A stretch of DNA of 64,000 bases from Microvelia longipes (taxonomy: Eukaryota > Arthropoda > Insecta > Hemiptera > Veliidae), in assembly GCA_018340805.1 (NCBI GenBank), contig JACMZG010001913.1, forward strand, positions 3,425,504 through 3,489,503, read 5' to 3'. Below, piece after piece: positions 1 to 9,764 of this stretch. The first letter of the stretch is position 1. Each line of letters starts with the position of its first letter. The notes under the pieces were generated by a model, which saw only the letters and a program-made list of their open reading frames with translations, did not search any database and was not told where the DNA came from. The translations under genes were made by a program, and so were the position numbers.

Positions 1-125
1 AAAAAGTAAGTTCAGTATATTTTATAATAATACGTTTAAAACACAAACAACGTGTCGCTAATCTTAAACACATTCTTAGAGGAGGTTTCAAATAGGTTAC
101 ACAGAGCCCTTGAGAGCCCCGCAAA
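1..125. repeat. Truncated arm of the foldback element found at 194-832
   Basis: This stretch matches the right arm of the inverted-repeat element that follows, in the same orientation as 700-832. Both end in GGTTACACAGAGCCC followed by GAGAGCCCC, and both contain the ACACAAACAA(C/T)GTG block. The left part lies outside the window. It shows that the element family has more than one copy here. Confidence 0.6.
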
Positions 126-193
126 CATAGAGATATATACTAGAGGGAGCATAGCCTATCTCAATACATTAAGAGGTCTGAAACATCATTGAA

Positions 194-832
194 GGGGCTC
201 TCAGGGGCTCTGTGTACTGTGTAACCTCATTGAAACCTCACTTCCAAGAGTGAGTTAAGGTTATAATAAATCAATTGTTTTCGGCTTCTTGCTCATTTTT
301 TGTGTTTTGATTTGTATTTTAAACGTTATGCTATATAATTTACTGTAATTTTGTTCTGTTCGTTTGTTTATATAAATAGTCGAAAGGAGTCAGGTTATTT
401 TTTCGATGTTTCAAAATTCAACCAATAGGGCCCCTCTAGTAATATATCTCTATGCCCGCAAACATGTTCTATCCTTCTAATACATAGAGATAGGGTATGC
501 CTTATCTAGTGAAACGTCTCTCTGTTTGTTTCAAAGCTTACGATTTACATTAGTTTATGCGTCATTTCTTTATATCCATAGAGATATTACTACTAGAGGG
601 GCCCTTTAGGTTAAAATTTGAAACATCGAAAAAGTAACCTGACCACCTTCGCTTATAAATATAATCAAATAATCAGCACAAAATTACAATAACTCATATA
701 GTAAAACGTTAAAAATACAAATTAAGACACAAACAATGTGCGGAAAACCGAAATAATTATATTAATTATAACCTTAACTCTGTCTTGAAGGAGGATTCAA
801 TGAGGTTACACAGAGCCCCTGAGAGCCCCAAA
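194..832. mobile_element. Foldback / long-TIR MITE, about 640 bp
   Basis: The two arms, about 270 bp each (194-455 and 580-832), are inverted copies. The outer ends read GGGGCTCTCAGGGGCTCTGT and its complement. Further in, GTAACCTCATTGAA, CAGGTTA..TCGATGTTTCAAA and CTCTAGTAATATATCTCTATG are all mirrored. The centre of about 120 bp is not mirrored. There is no coding capacity, so this is a non-autonomous DNA element. No clear target duplication is seen. The internal motif TAGTATATATCTCTATG also occurs at about 130-150 and 1430-1445. Confidence 0.7.
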
Positions 833-839
833 AAGATGT

Positions 840-1500
840 TTTAGGCCTCCCAATGTTGTAACTTGACGCGTTCTATCTCAAGAAACGTACAAGTATAAGA
901 ATTTAAGGTAGCAGGTTTTAAGAAGAATAAATTGGATCTAATAAAACAATTTATAAGTTTCATACATATAATAAGAATATCATAAAAGAATAACTTATAA
1001 CTAAATAATAAAAATGTGTCGACTCATCCAATGGTGTTCCGTTGTCCAAAGTAGCTGCTATAGCGCATGTGTACAGAGGTGTCGGATTAAGTTAAATGAA
1101 GTCGAGTAGTTTGAGAAAGTTCTTAATAATATTGCGCGAACACGACGCAACACGTAAATAAGCGTTATTATGAGGCCTCACGATACCCGGGTATTCAATG
1201 TGCGTAAATTATGCGTAATGTACAATTATAAATGTTTATGCAATAATTACTCCAAGAAGGCCGGAGTGTACCTAAAATCCATTATCTCAATCTCGTGACG
1301 GCTCATCAGTATCAAGATCCTCCTATACACCTGCGCACATGCGCATAGTCACGGGAATGTACCACATACGCCATGACTAGCACTACATACTATACGCTAT
1401 CCGCCTATTTAGATAGGCTATGCCCGCTCTAGTATATATCTCTATGTTTATATCTAGTCAACGAAATTATTTAACAGGTTTCTAGTTGTAACTCTGTGAC
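840..1500. other. Stretch without recognisable gene
   Basis: AT-rich sequence with no long ORF and no repeat that I can place, apart from the short TCTAGTATATATCTCTATG motif near 1430 that is shared with the neighbouring foldback element. Confidence 0.4.
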
Positions 1501-1514
1501 TCCAGAGGAAAGAG

Positions 1515-1607
1515 ATGAAAAGGAGAGATGTTACCTGTAGAATCTCGTACATCATGTTGGTCTTGGTGATCTATTCACAAGGTTACCAACACAACCAAAC
1601 AAACAAG
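1515..1607 (+). CDS. Candidate first coding exon with signal peptide
   Basis: An ATG at 1515 opens 31 codons. The N-terminus is basic (MKRRD), followed by a hydrophobic run IMLVLVIY and then polar residues QGYQHNQTNK. This is the layout of a secretory signal peptide with a likely cleavage site near SQG. The frame runs into AAG|GTAACA at 1607/1608, a good match to the 5' splice-site consensus, and a TAA follows a few codons later if unspliced. The exon would therefore end in phase 0. I cannot identify the protein. A chance ORF of this size is quite possible, but the coincidence of signal peptide and donor site is notable. The nearest same-strand exon candidate is at 4726. Confidence 0.35.
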
Positions 1608-1797
1608 GTAACAAACATTTTTCTATTTGAGTAAAAATATTATAAATTGTGAAAGTAATTGCCTTGAAACATTTAAACTTAATGTTAAACTGAGCAGCAA
1701 ATAATGCTCGGAAGTGCCTTCATTAGAATGATAACCATTGTTTCGTAAAAATGTTCTCGCCGAGAAAAAAAGACTTTATCTATGTTTTTTTGGGATG

Positions 1798-2115
1798 TTA
1801 AATCGAATAAAACCGGTTCGGAGTCTTCGACTACTCTAAGTGACTTAGTGTAGCCGTTAATTTTAAAGGAAACAAAAATAATCGTCTATAATCTTATTCA
1901 TGTAGGGTGTCATTTTCAATATTTTTTGAGGGTGTGAAATTAAATAAATCCGGTCCGCAGATGTTATGACCCCTCAAATTGACCAAAATGACGAAAAAGG
2001 GGTGATAAATTACCGGAAATTTCAAAACACGGAAGGTAAACAAAAATGCTGATTAGGGCGTTGTCTTCAATATTTTTGAGGCTCTGACTCTAATAAAACA
2101 AGTACGGAGTCGACC
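1798..2115 (-). repeat. Degenerate copy of the ~151-bp tandem repeat seen at 62.2 kb
   Basis: The sequence contains AATAAAACCGGTTCGGAGTC, GGTGTCATTTTCAATATTTT and AATAAA(A/T)CCGGTCCGCAG blocks. These are the complement of the blocks GACTTCGGACCGGTTTTATT and GAAAACGACACCC at 62,200-62,550. About two diverged units are present. There is no coding potential. Confidence 0.5.
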
Positions 2116-2129
2116 AGAATATTTAATAT

Positions 2130-2187
2130 ACTCAAACATTAAGACCCGGGTTCGAATCTTGGTTCCGAACAACAAATTTTGGTAAAT
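2130..2187 (+). repeat. tRNA-derived SINE remnant (B-box-like)
   Basis: ACCCGGGTTCGAATCTTGG contains GGTTCGAATC, a near-perfect RNA polymerase III B box. No matching A box or cloverleaf is visible upstream, so this is a SINE head remnant and not a tRNA gene. Confidence 0.35.
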
Positions 2188-2686
2188 CTTCGGTATACGG
2201 TGCACCCTGTTATCAATACTATATATCGATATATTTTTAGTTACGCGACACGTAAACGAAAACTGAGCATTTAAAAGGTAAGCAGCGTCGTTAAATTATT
2301 AATTATATTTAAAACATTAAAAAAAAACAAACAACAAATAAATGAAAACATTAACAACAAAAATATAATAAAAAACCTGAAAGTAACAAACACAAAAATA
2401 CGTAAAAAATACGCGTAACATAAAATTAGATGTGGTGTATCATCGATTATTCTTATGAAAACATAGTTAAAACATTATAAAAACTCAAAAAAATATGAAA
2501 ATAGTTATAAACCATTTTACAACAAATAAATAAAAACACAAACAACAAAAAAACATTTAAAAAAATAATAAAATATGTTTATAAACGTAAAAGAAAAGGC
2601 ATATATCGATTATTTCTACGTCATATCTCTAAACTAAAAATATATCGATATATAGTATTGATAGCAGGGTGCACCGTATACCGAAG
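2188..2686. mobile_element. MITE with 54-bp terminal inverted repeats
   Basis: The ends at 2188-2241 and 2633-2686 are inverted copies differing at about one position. Both start with CTTCGGTATACGGTGCACCC. The interior is A-rich and non-coding (repeated ACAAACAACAAA-type words). No clear target duplication is visible, so the superfamily is uncertain. Confidence 0.75.
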
Positions 2687-2737
2687 TTCAGCCCAAATTT
2701 TTCTGGATATATTTTTAATTAATAATTTTATGTCTAC

Positions 2738-3590
2738 TACAAAAATTCTGGCGCGGTGGTCTTCAAACCAGGCTTGGAATTCTTACTTTCTTGACTACTA
2801 ATCTAAAGAAGTTCTTGCTTTAGATTTTTTATAATCTAATGCAGTTCTTGCTTTAGAAGATTATAATGCATAGTTGACTTAGTAGCTGTTTTACTTGTCT
2901 GTCAATTTTCATAAATTTTCCAAAGGAAATACCCTAAAACCAAGGATCTTGAATAAAGGGGATGACGCATTAAGGTACATTCCTGACCCCATAAAAGTTG
3001 TATGAGATAGAGAAATAGGAGCAAACTTACCTTCCCCTTGATTATAATGAAAAAAGGCGCCAAACTCAGGTTATGTAGCAAGGTTGTAGAGTTTGCTTCT
3101 AAACTTTCTTCTATGCTTCTCGTGATTGTTACATTTGTGGTGCTTGTTAAGTCATTTGTGATTATTTAATTTTAATTTGTGGACATTACTTTGCCACTTC
3201 AATGAGTGATAATTTAATCGTGTTTTGTTATAACCTTTTTAAGCAATAAACAATGGGAAACGATTGAGAGGTAAGTTTGCCTCTAAAATTTAAGCCCTGC
3301 GCAGTTTTTATGCCTAATTTGTACCAAGCATGTGCAGTTGGTTTTTGACGTGTTTTTTGTGTTGAATTCTCTCTTTTTTTTAGTTTTCAATGGGGTCACT
3401 TTTTTACTTGACTTAGTCCGTCATCCCCTTTATTCAAGATCCTTGCCTAAAACACATTGTAGATTAGCATAGACTGAACTTTGTAAGACTGTCTAACATG
3501 TAGTGCGGTATTGACTCTACAACAGCAAGCATAGTTTCGTATAACTCATAGTAAAAGACTACTTCGATGTTCTTCCTCTTTACGGGTCTG
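2738..3590 (+). repeat. Fragment of the GGCGCGGTGGTC repeat family, host of a nested MITE
   Basis: It begins with AAAATTCTGGCGCGGTGGTC, the motif that opens the copies at 5.63 kb and 61.5 kb. It is interrupted by the hAT-type MITE at 2941-3445. The right boundary is uncertain. The starting motif resembles a pol III A box, so the family may have a tRNA-like origin. Confidence 0.4.
2941..3445 (+). mobile_element. hAT-type MITE (family A), 505 bp, with 8-bp TSD
   Basis: Its 25-bp perfect terminal inverted repeats begin CAAGGATCTTGAATAAAGGG. They are flanked by the direct repeat CCTAAAAC at 2933-2940 and 3446-3453. An 8-bp duplication is the hallmark of the hAT superfamily. The interior has no transposase. 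It contains blocks such as CAATGGGAAACGATTGAG and GTTGAATTCTCTC, which recur at 14.06-14.6 kb and, inverted, at 57,881-58,420. Confidence 0.85.
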
Positions 3591-3597
3591 CTTAGCT

Positions 3598-3930
3598 CGG
3601 CGTGGTTCAGTGGAAGCCATTTTTGCCCTGTCTCTCTGGGACAGTAGGCTTACCATGATGGAGCAAGAGGTAGAGGTCTCCCTTCTATACTATATCCCCA
3701 CCCTCTAACACTACTGAACCCAACAGATATCGTACGAGTCTTTGACCTAGACGTATACATATACAAGATTATATATATATATATATGTATACCGATTGTG
3801 CCATTTGTGATGGTTCGATTGAGCTGAAATTGGTCTTAATCGATTCAGCTAGCCGTCTACCTAAATACTAGATACCTTGTTTTAAAGCCATTTTAAGTTT
3901 CGAAAATAATTTTATATGACGTCATAACTT
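3598..3930. other. Stretch without recognisable gene
   Basis: There is no convincing ORF. GGCGTGGTTCAGTGGAAGCC near 3599 is weakly A-box-like, and a short (TA)n tract lies at 3771-3787. Confidence 0.3.
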
Positions 3931-4067
3931 TAGTTGATGACGTCATAATGTTTTTATAAACAATAGGCCTCGTAACCTCCTCAACATCTCGCGATTTGCA
4001 AAGTTTCGTTTTAATTTGAGAACGCCTTCGAGAGTTATCGTTCGCCATACGAAAGGGTAAAAACTCT

Positions 4068-4075
<8 letters not shown>
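3915..4075 (+). repeat. Copy of the ATGACGTCATAA / AACAATAGG repeat family
   Basis: GATGACGTCATAA followed by AACAATAGGCCTCGTAACCTCC is shared in diverged form with 12,875-12,930 and 62,640-62,700. Two of the three copies run directly into long (TA)n tracts, so the microsatellite may be part of the element or seeded by it. Confidence 0.45.
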
Positions 4076-4158
<83 letters not shown>

Positions 4159-4162
4159 GAGG

Positions 4163-4206
<44 letters not shown>
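4075..4206. repeat. (TA)n microsatellite
   Basis: Almost pure TA dinucleotides, broken by TACATA and by GAGGGTG. Isoleucine/tyrosine-only ORFs across this tract are artefacts. Confidence 0.95.
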
Positions 4207-4216
<10 letters not shown>

Positions 4217-4228
4217 GAGGGTGTATAT

Positions 4229-4297
4229 TGAGGGTGGGAGTGAGTGGAATCGGTTTCTACTGTCTTCCTGATAACAAAAATATATGTCCCAAAAAAG

Positions 4298-4355
<58 letters not shown>

Positions 4356-4420
4356 TTGGGACATATATTTTTGTTATCAGGAAGACAGTAGAAACCGATT
4401 CCACTCACTCCCACCCTCAA
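4229..4420. repeat. Long hairpin with 69-bp arms around a (TA)n loop
   Basis: The arm at 4229-4297 (GAGGGTGGGAGTGAGTGG ... ATGTCCCAAAAAA) is repeated inverted at 4352-4420. The loop is pure (TA)n. The arms are essentially perfect. It may be a palindromic duplication or a short foldback element, and no flanking duplication is clear. Confidence 0.85.
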
Positions 4421-4446
4421 CTTATGATAATATTCATTGTCATATT

Positions 4447-4500
4447 GAATATTCATTATGATAATGACGCTTATGAGCGTCATTATCATAATGAATATTC
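4447..4500. repeat. Perfect 25-bp hairpin with 4-nt loop
   Basis: GAATATTCATTATGATAATG continues to a TATG loop at 4472-4475, and the exact complement follows at 4476-4500. There is no downstream T-run or other sign of a terminator function. Confidence 0.9.
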
Positions 4501-4725
4501 GCTAAAAGCGCATTTCCTATGTAGCATAAACCTGAGCAATAAGTGGGTTTGTGCGCAAGCGCAAGAGAGCAAGAATTCCGAAGAAAATTGGCGCCGGCTT
4601 GCTGACCTCTGCGCTAGAAGTATTGATCCTTCAAATCTTTATAATGTTTTTCTTTTTTTATGCAGCAATTATCCAAAAACTACATTGGCTTTGTTTTGGT
4701 TATTCCTTCGACTTCTATTTTACAG

Positions 4726-4780
4726 ACGTTCGATCAAGACACCGCTGATGAATTCGAAGAAGCAAATTTTAGTTCTGATC
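4726..4780 (+). CDS. Candidate 55-bp internal micro-exon
   Basis: It is flanked by CTTCTATTTTACAG at 4712-4725, a strong 3' splice site with a pyrimidine tract, and GTAAGT at 4781-4786, a strong 5' splice site. In phase 0 it encodes the acidic peptide TFDQDTADEFEEANFSSD plus one leftover base. It is phase-compatible with the exon candidate at 1515-1607. A second acceptor-like site (TTTTTTTATGCAG) lies 50 bp upstream. I do not recognise the peptide, and no further exon could be assigned. Confidence 0.3.
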
Positions 4781-4866
4781 GTAAGTATTCCTATATCTTA
4801 AGTAATACTTAAGACTTATAACTTATACTTACTTAAGTATAAGTTTTGTCGACGAATACTTTTTTC

Positions 4867-5168
4867 GACACAATATAATTGTGCGAGAGACACCTAGAAA
4901 ATGTAACAAGCAAAATGCAATCCTACATCTGGGAACTGCTCCATCATTCGACATTCGTCATCATTGATGACTTATGTTATGTTATGACATGACATAATGT
5001 CATGTCCCACTCTGTTTCGTTACGTCTAACTATTACGTCTAACTATTACTATTACGTCTAACATCAGGGCGCCCACAGAGCTGCAAATGATTAGAACAGT
5101 TTCCATCTGTAATATTGCATTTGTCTTGTAATATTTCCTAGGTGTCTCTTGCACTATTATATTGTGTC
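4867..5168. mobile_element. Foldback MITE, family B
   Basis: GACACAATATAATTGTGCGA opens the left arm and its complement closes the right arm. Inside, CATCTGGGAACTG(C/T)TCCATC and GTCATGTCCCACTCTGTTTC are family-specific. Other copies lie at 12,358-12,850 and 23,632-24,270, with an end fragment at 58,853. It is non-coding. Confidence 0.75.
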
Positions 5169-5440
5169 ATCTATTTATGTTTTGCAAAACTCGGTAGTAT
5201 CATATGATTTTTTTCCTTTCAAATGGAAAATACTCTGGCATTCCCTTCTAAATAACAAAATGCTAATGGCCAAACTATACCCTCAAGTAAGACTGAATGT
5301 CTTCTTTAAGCATTAGAAGACTTATAAAGAAAGGAAAACGTCTTAAGATTTTATCCAGAATGTTGTTTGGAGCCTTTAAAAAACGATTTGACCATTTCTG
5401 ACATCATCTATACTAGCCACAAAAACCCGTGAAGTTTTAG
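5169..5440. other. Stretch without recognisable gene
   Basis: It starts with the family B flank TTTGCAAAACTCGGTAGTATCA. Beyond that no gene or repeat is recognised. Confidence 0.3.
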
Positions 5441-5447
5441 AAAGGCA

Positions 5448-5525
5448 AAGTGGTTAAGGCGCTTTACTCAACGTTCTCTCAGCTACATCTTTACCATTTC
5501 CGGTGGGGTTTCGGATATGATTCAG
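5448..5525 (+). repeat. tRNA-like (SINE head) segment
   Basis: GGCAAAGTGGTTAAGGCGC is a good pol III A box of tRNA-Ser/Leu style. About 60 bp downstream, GGGGTTTCGGATATGATTC is a degraded B box. The cloverleaf does not close, so it is a SINE head rather than a tRNA gene. Confidence 0.35.
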
Positions 5526-5633
5526 GGCGGTAAGTTTTTAACTAGTTTATGCGTCTCAAGATGTGCTAATTGTGTTCGGAATCCTCAGTGTGTCGGTACA
5601 CTAAGGCCAAACAGTTACAAGAAGTTTCTAAAT

Positions 5634-5950
5634 AAAATTCTGGCGCAGTGGTCCGCATGTCGAGCGAATTTCCTTTGGAATGCGTGTTTTAGTGCTTAAC
5701 AATCCATTTCTTGCTTAAGGATACAGTTTATGCTTTATAACTTGAGCAGTTACTCAATTGTCAAGCACTACTCGTAACTAATTTTTTCTGTATTTTACAA
5801 ATGAAATGCGAATAATTATCCAGTTGGTTATACAAAACAATGCCTCTAAAATTGGCAGTGCACACCATTATTTGCAATATTTTAATGCTCAGTTGGTTTC
5901 ATGGATGGTTTCTTTAAAAATGAATGTCTTTGCGCATTTCCTTTAAAAAA
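5634..5950 (+). repeat. Copy of the GGCGCGGTGGTC repeat family
   Basis: It opens with AAATTCTGGCGCAGTGGTCC. Internal blocks ATAATTATCCAGTTGGTT and ATGCCTCTAAAATTGG recur at 61,504-61,880. Long arms are only partly mirrored. A 60-residue frame entering it is a by-product of the repeat. Confidence 0.55.
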
Positions 5951-6236
5951 TACCAGATATTGAGTTTATTTCAAAGAAAATTTACTAAAAAAGAGAACAT
6001 AAAATCTAAAAATAACAGTTTTAATCTTAAGACTTGTAAATAAAATGTTAAATTGAGACGTTTTATGATCTAAAGGGACCCATTTTTATAATTCAAGGGA
6101 TTTAAATTTTTAAGCTCAACAGGTAAATTTTTGTTAAAAAGGAAAACGATCAAATTATCAAGGACGATTTGAAACATTAAGCGTCGCAAATAGAAATAAA
6201 TCGAATTAACATAGCTATTGTGTAGGTTTCGTTGAA

Positions 6237-6422
6237 TAGGATTTCCCTTAGGGTTTCCCCTTTGGGTTTTCCTTAGGGTTCCCCTTAGGATTTCCCTTAG
6301 GGTTCCCCTTAGGGTTTCCCTTAGGGTTCCCCTTAGGGTTTCCCCTTTGGGTTTCCCTTAAGGTTTCCCTTAGGGTTTCCCTTAGGGTTTCCCCTTTGGG
6401 TTTCCCTTAGGGTTTCCCTTAG
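6237..6422. repeat. 12-bp minisatellite (TTAGGGTTTCCC)n
   Basis: About 15 units of TTAGGGTTTCCC and variants (TTAGGGTTCCCC, CTTTGGGTTTCC). Each unit contains TTAGGG, which resembles a telomere repeat, but the interleaved GTTTCCC half breaks any true telomeric array. The insect telomere repeat is TTAGG. Confidence 0.9.
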
Positions 6423-6429
6423 TACTTCA

Positions 6430-7500
6430 TTCACTGGGAATTTTAAGAATTGGTTACAAAATAAGGGAGAGTGAAAGTTTTAAAACAATCTTAATGTCAT
6501 TGGTTGAAAGCGTATGGAAATTAGAGTTGTAAGAATGGAAAATTGGGGGGGGGGGGGAATTGTTTTGAAAATCTCCTCAATGCTTTGGATTCGGAGCGCA
6601 AATTCTCATCATTTTGGAATCGCTCCTTTTGTTCTTAAAAGAAGTTCCGTAACTTTGAAAGCGAAGTAAATGTTTTACATTAAATATTGCTGAGAATCCT
6701 AAAGATAATACAAACTTCTACACTTGTTTTTTTCCAAAGTTATCAGTCGATTATTTACAATGTTTCAAAGTCGCATTCCACCCCGTCCTTAAGCAATGAA
6801 AGTCGTTTATGCTTCAAGAGAGAGACGTTAAATTTGAGCCCCTCATCCTCAAATCAAGAATATTTTTTCCTAAATTTCAGTCAAAATGAATTACGAAAGA
6901 ACTGTATTATCCTACTCTCTTTTTCAAATAGCTTATTACTTCGCAAATAAAAGTATATTGTATTTTTCTAATCGATTAGATTTTTTTTGTTCAAAACAAG
7001 ATAGTTAAAACAGAATAATTGTTATTAAGGTTTACTTGCTTACAATTTTAAGTTGGCAAGTCTTTGTCAGTTTATTGATGTTATAAAATAAAAATAATCA
7101 TCTATTTTATTACTTATTTAATTAAGTGGAACTAAGATCATAAAATGTTTATAGCGCTGAAAATTCAATAGAGCACGCTGTAAATAAATAATAAGGAAAG
7201 CGGTGTTCTCCATTATACTTTTTCTCATTTTCTTTTGACAACCAGCTTTCTTGCTTCAGAAGTTCAAGTTTTCTTTACATGCTTTGTTAGCTGAGCAGCA
7301 GTTGTATTTTTTTGGTAAATGCTTTTTTAGCTGAACAGCAGTTCTAATCGATCATAACTTCTTGTTATTCAGTTTTCCCGGGTTTTCAATGTAAATACGC
7401 TAAAATATTTTTAATATTAGCATAAACAGAGCTTTAAATGAGAGCGAATAATCCTTACCGTGCTGATTTTGAAACGATAAAAACCTGTGTATAATCTTTA
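6430..7500. other. Stretch without recognisable gene
   Basis: It contains a G12 homopolymer at about 6545-6557. An 87-codon frame at 6687-6950 lacks any domain, splice context or codon bias, so I do not call it a gene. The rest is AT-rich unique sequence. Confidence 0.35.
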
Positions 7501-7505
7501 GGATA

Positions 7506-7798
7506 TACAGGGTGGTCCAGCTAAGAAGGACAAGACCTTTTTCTCGGAAACTATAACAGCTAGAAGGATGCGGTTTTCGGCGTTGGATTCAATGTAATAG
7601 TGAGCAGACGAGAAAAATCCGTTATAAAATTAAAAAAGTTAGCATTAACATCTCTATGACAGGCACGAAGCGCGCCCGATAACGGATTTTTCTCGTCTGC
7701 TCACTATTACATTGAATCCAACGCCGAAAACCGCATCCTTCTAGCTGTTATAGTTTCCGAGAAAAAGGTCTTGTCCTTCTTAGCTGGACCACCCTGTA
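7506..7798. mobile_element. Tc1/mariner-type foldback MITE, 293 bp
   Basis: Arms at 7504-7625 and 7679-7800 are near-perfect 122-bp inverted repeats with a 53-bp centre. The ends read TACAGGGTGGTCCAGC, and the element sits between TA dinucleotides (7504-7505 and 7799-7800), as expected for Tc1/mariner. There is no ORF. The palindrome would form a very stable hairpin RNA if transcribed. Confidence 0.88.
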
Positions 7799-7975
7799 TA
7801 GTCCTAATTTTGTTTGAAAAATCAAGAAAAATAAAATAACTATTTGTGTCGCTTCTGCTCACGTTTTAACGAACATACAGAAGAATTTATTTAAAGAAAA
7901 TTCGTCAGGTATCAAACCTCGGCTGATTGGCAGTATCTCAAGGAAGAGGACATAGACTCTTGTGAACACTGTTTT

Positions 7976-8061
7976 TAGGGTCGTATAGGAACTGTGTCTT
8001 CCCTGCTATACTTTATGGTTGTCAGACCTGGTCTTTAACCCAGGAGCTTAATAACAAATTA
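7976..8061 (+). pseudogene. RTE-like LINE, 5' part of a fragment split by a LINE insertion
   Basis: The frame reads VFPAILYGCQTWSLT, the conserved block that follows the RT fingers/palm in RTE/BovB-like elements (usual form LYGxETWTLT). The frame stops being native at 8061, where another LINE (8062-9752) is inserted, and resumes in the same frame at 9765. 12-bp target duplications at 8050-8061 and 9753-9764 prove the relationship. Upstream sequence is absent, so the copy was already 5'-truncated. Confidence 0.75.
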
Positions 8062-9752
8062 AGCTGAAACCCTAAAATATCTAGGAGTCACTTTCGATAA
8101 ACATTTTTCCTGGAATCTGCATGTTAATAACGTTCGTGACAAGGCATTGAAATTAATTGGCGTTCTCTCACAATCAGCAAAATTACATTGGGGATTGGGA
8201 TCACAAGCCTTACAAACAATTTACAATGGAGCTATTCTCCCAATAATATCATACGGAATACCTTGCTGGATAGAGGCTCTTGATAAAAAATATAACGTTA
8301 TTAAACTTAGAAGAGTGCAACGGTTAATATCTCTAAGAATAATTAAAGGCTATAGAACAATATCCTATGAAGCAGCAACATTGCTAGCAGATATTCTCCC
8401 CATAGAACTAGAGCTTCAACACCTCGCTCGTTTAAATAATTGGATGGAGAATATTTACTGCGCGCTTTGCCTTATGATAAACCTGTTCCTCATAAAAATT
8501 GGCTCCACCCTGCTGACTATCCAGCTAAGGCTTTTTCGGAGGATATTATTAACCCTAATGTGTGTATTTACACTGACGGAAGTAAAAATGATGAAGGCGT
8601 GGGAACAGCTTTTGTTGTGTATAAAAATTTTCAATTTTTCTTTTCGGATAAATTTAAACTTTCCCAACACTGTTCAAATAATCAAGCTGAGCTACTAGGT
8701 ATTGAGAAAGCACTTGTTTGGCTAATATCTGATATCTCTCCAGAAGACAAAGTAATTATTTACACAGATAGTCAGGTCTCAATTAGTTGTATTAAAAACC
8801 AAGCCTGTCATTATCCTCTAGCAGAATCTTGCCGGTGTTTATTACTACAACTTTTGAGACAGGGATCATCTGTTCAAATACGATGGGTCAAAGGTCATTC
8901 TGGTATTGATGGTAATGAAAAAGCTGACGAATTAGCCAAGGAAGCCTCACTCAACTCCTTTAGTGTAAGCCCAACTTATGAAAGAATCCCCAAGTCAACT
9001 TTAAAACGGTTAAGTTATGAGATAAGTTTGGAAAAATGGAAAGAAATGTGGATAAATTCAGAGAAAGGTTTGTGGACTAAACAATTTTTCCCAACCGTAG
9101 AGAGTAGGTCAAAAACAAATATAGTCCTTACGAACAAAATTACGCAAGCCCTTTCTGGCCATGGTTCCAACAAAGCATATCTTAACCGTTTTAAAATTAT
9201 TCCAGATCCATCATGTAGCTGCGACATGGTAACTCCCCAAACATGGCACCACATTATTTTTGATTGCCCGTTATTTGATACTGAGAGAAGCTCATTAATT
9301 TCTAGCCTTGTCACAAGAGGAGAGTCTTGGACTCCTACTAATCTTCAAATGTTTTCCAAATATTTTAATATTTTCTCTAAATTCATTAACTCTTTGGATT
9401 TTGACAAATTAAGTTTGTAACTAAATTTCTTATCTTTATAACTATTATCTTTAAATAATTTTTTATCTTTATAATTATTATTTTTACACATTTTTTATTA
9501 TGATTTTAAATTATTTATAAATCAATTTACATATTTTTTTTTCTGTATATATAAATATCTTTAAGTATATAATTTAATTATGTGCTTATTCAAGCTACTT
9601 TGCATATCTTGTTACTACTTAAAGAGTCAAAAATTTTACATATTTGCCCCTGTTAAAATTTAGCTGATAACACATGTAATATTTGTATGGAGCATGTGAA
9701 AAAAAAATAAATGCGTTTTAGGTAGGGTTACTACCTAAAAAAAAAAAAAAAA
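8062..9752 (+). mobile_element. 5'-truncated LINE insertion with poly(A) tail
   Basis: A 1691-bp insertion beginning inside RT sequence and ending in A-rich DNA at 9737-9752. It is flanked by AATAACAAATTA on both sides, a 12-bp target-site duplication typical of target-primed reverse transcription. It carries the RT C-terminus, an RNase H domain and a 3' UTR of about 330 bp (9421-9735, AT-rich, no further ORF). Confidence 0.88.
8063..9420 (+). pseudogene. LINE ORF2 C-terminus: RT thumb, RNase H, CCHC-type zinc motif
   Basis: The first frame, open from 8063, carries TLKYLGVTFDKHFSW and YNGAILPIISYG, the RT thumb region of I/R1/Jockey-group elements. One frameshift near 8440 moves to the frame that runs to 9420. 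That frame holds a full RNase H: IYTDGSK (D), QAELLGIEKAL (E), YTDSQ (D) and GNEKADELAKEA (D). A terminal zinc motif CSCD-x7-WHHIIFDC follows, typical of RNase H-bearing LINE clades. The frameshift makes it non-functional as assembled. There is no endonuclease or RT palm, because of the 5' truncation. The RNase H and TSD are intact enough to suggest a fairly young insertion. Confidence 0.85.
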
Positions 9753-9764
9753 AATAACAAATTA

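Noticed and set aside
3943..4461. ORFs of 63-153 codons made mainly of Ile-Tyr on both strands
   Set aside because: They read through (TA)n and its hairpin, have no complexity, and give the same pattern on both strands.
4424..4801. 125-codon plus-strand ORF
   Set aside because: It runs through the perfect hairpin at 4447-4500 and across clear splice-like sites. Only the 4726-4780 part is plausible coding, and in a different sense (as an exon).
6237..6422. True telomere or chromosome end
   Set aside because: The array is short, interleaved with GTTTCCC and embedded in unique sequence.
6687..6950. 87-codon ORF
   Set aside because: No domain, composition bias or splice context. Its length is compatible with chance in AT-rich DNA.
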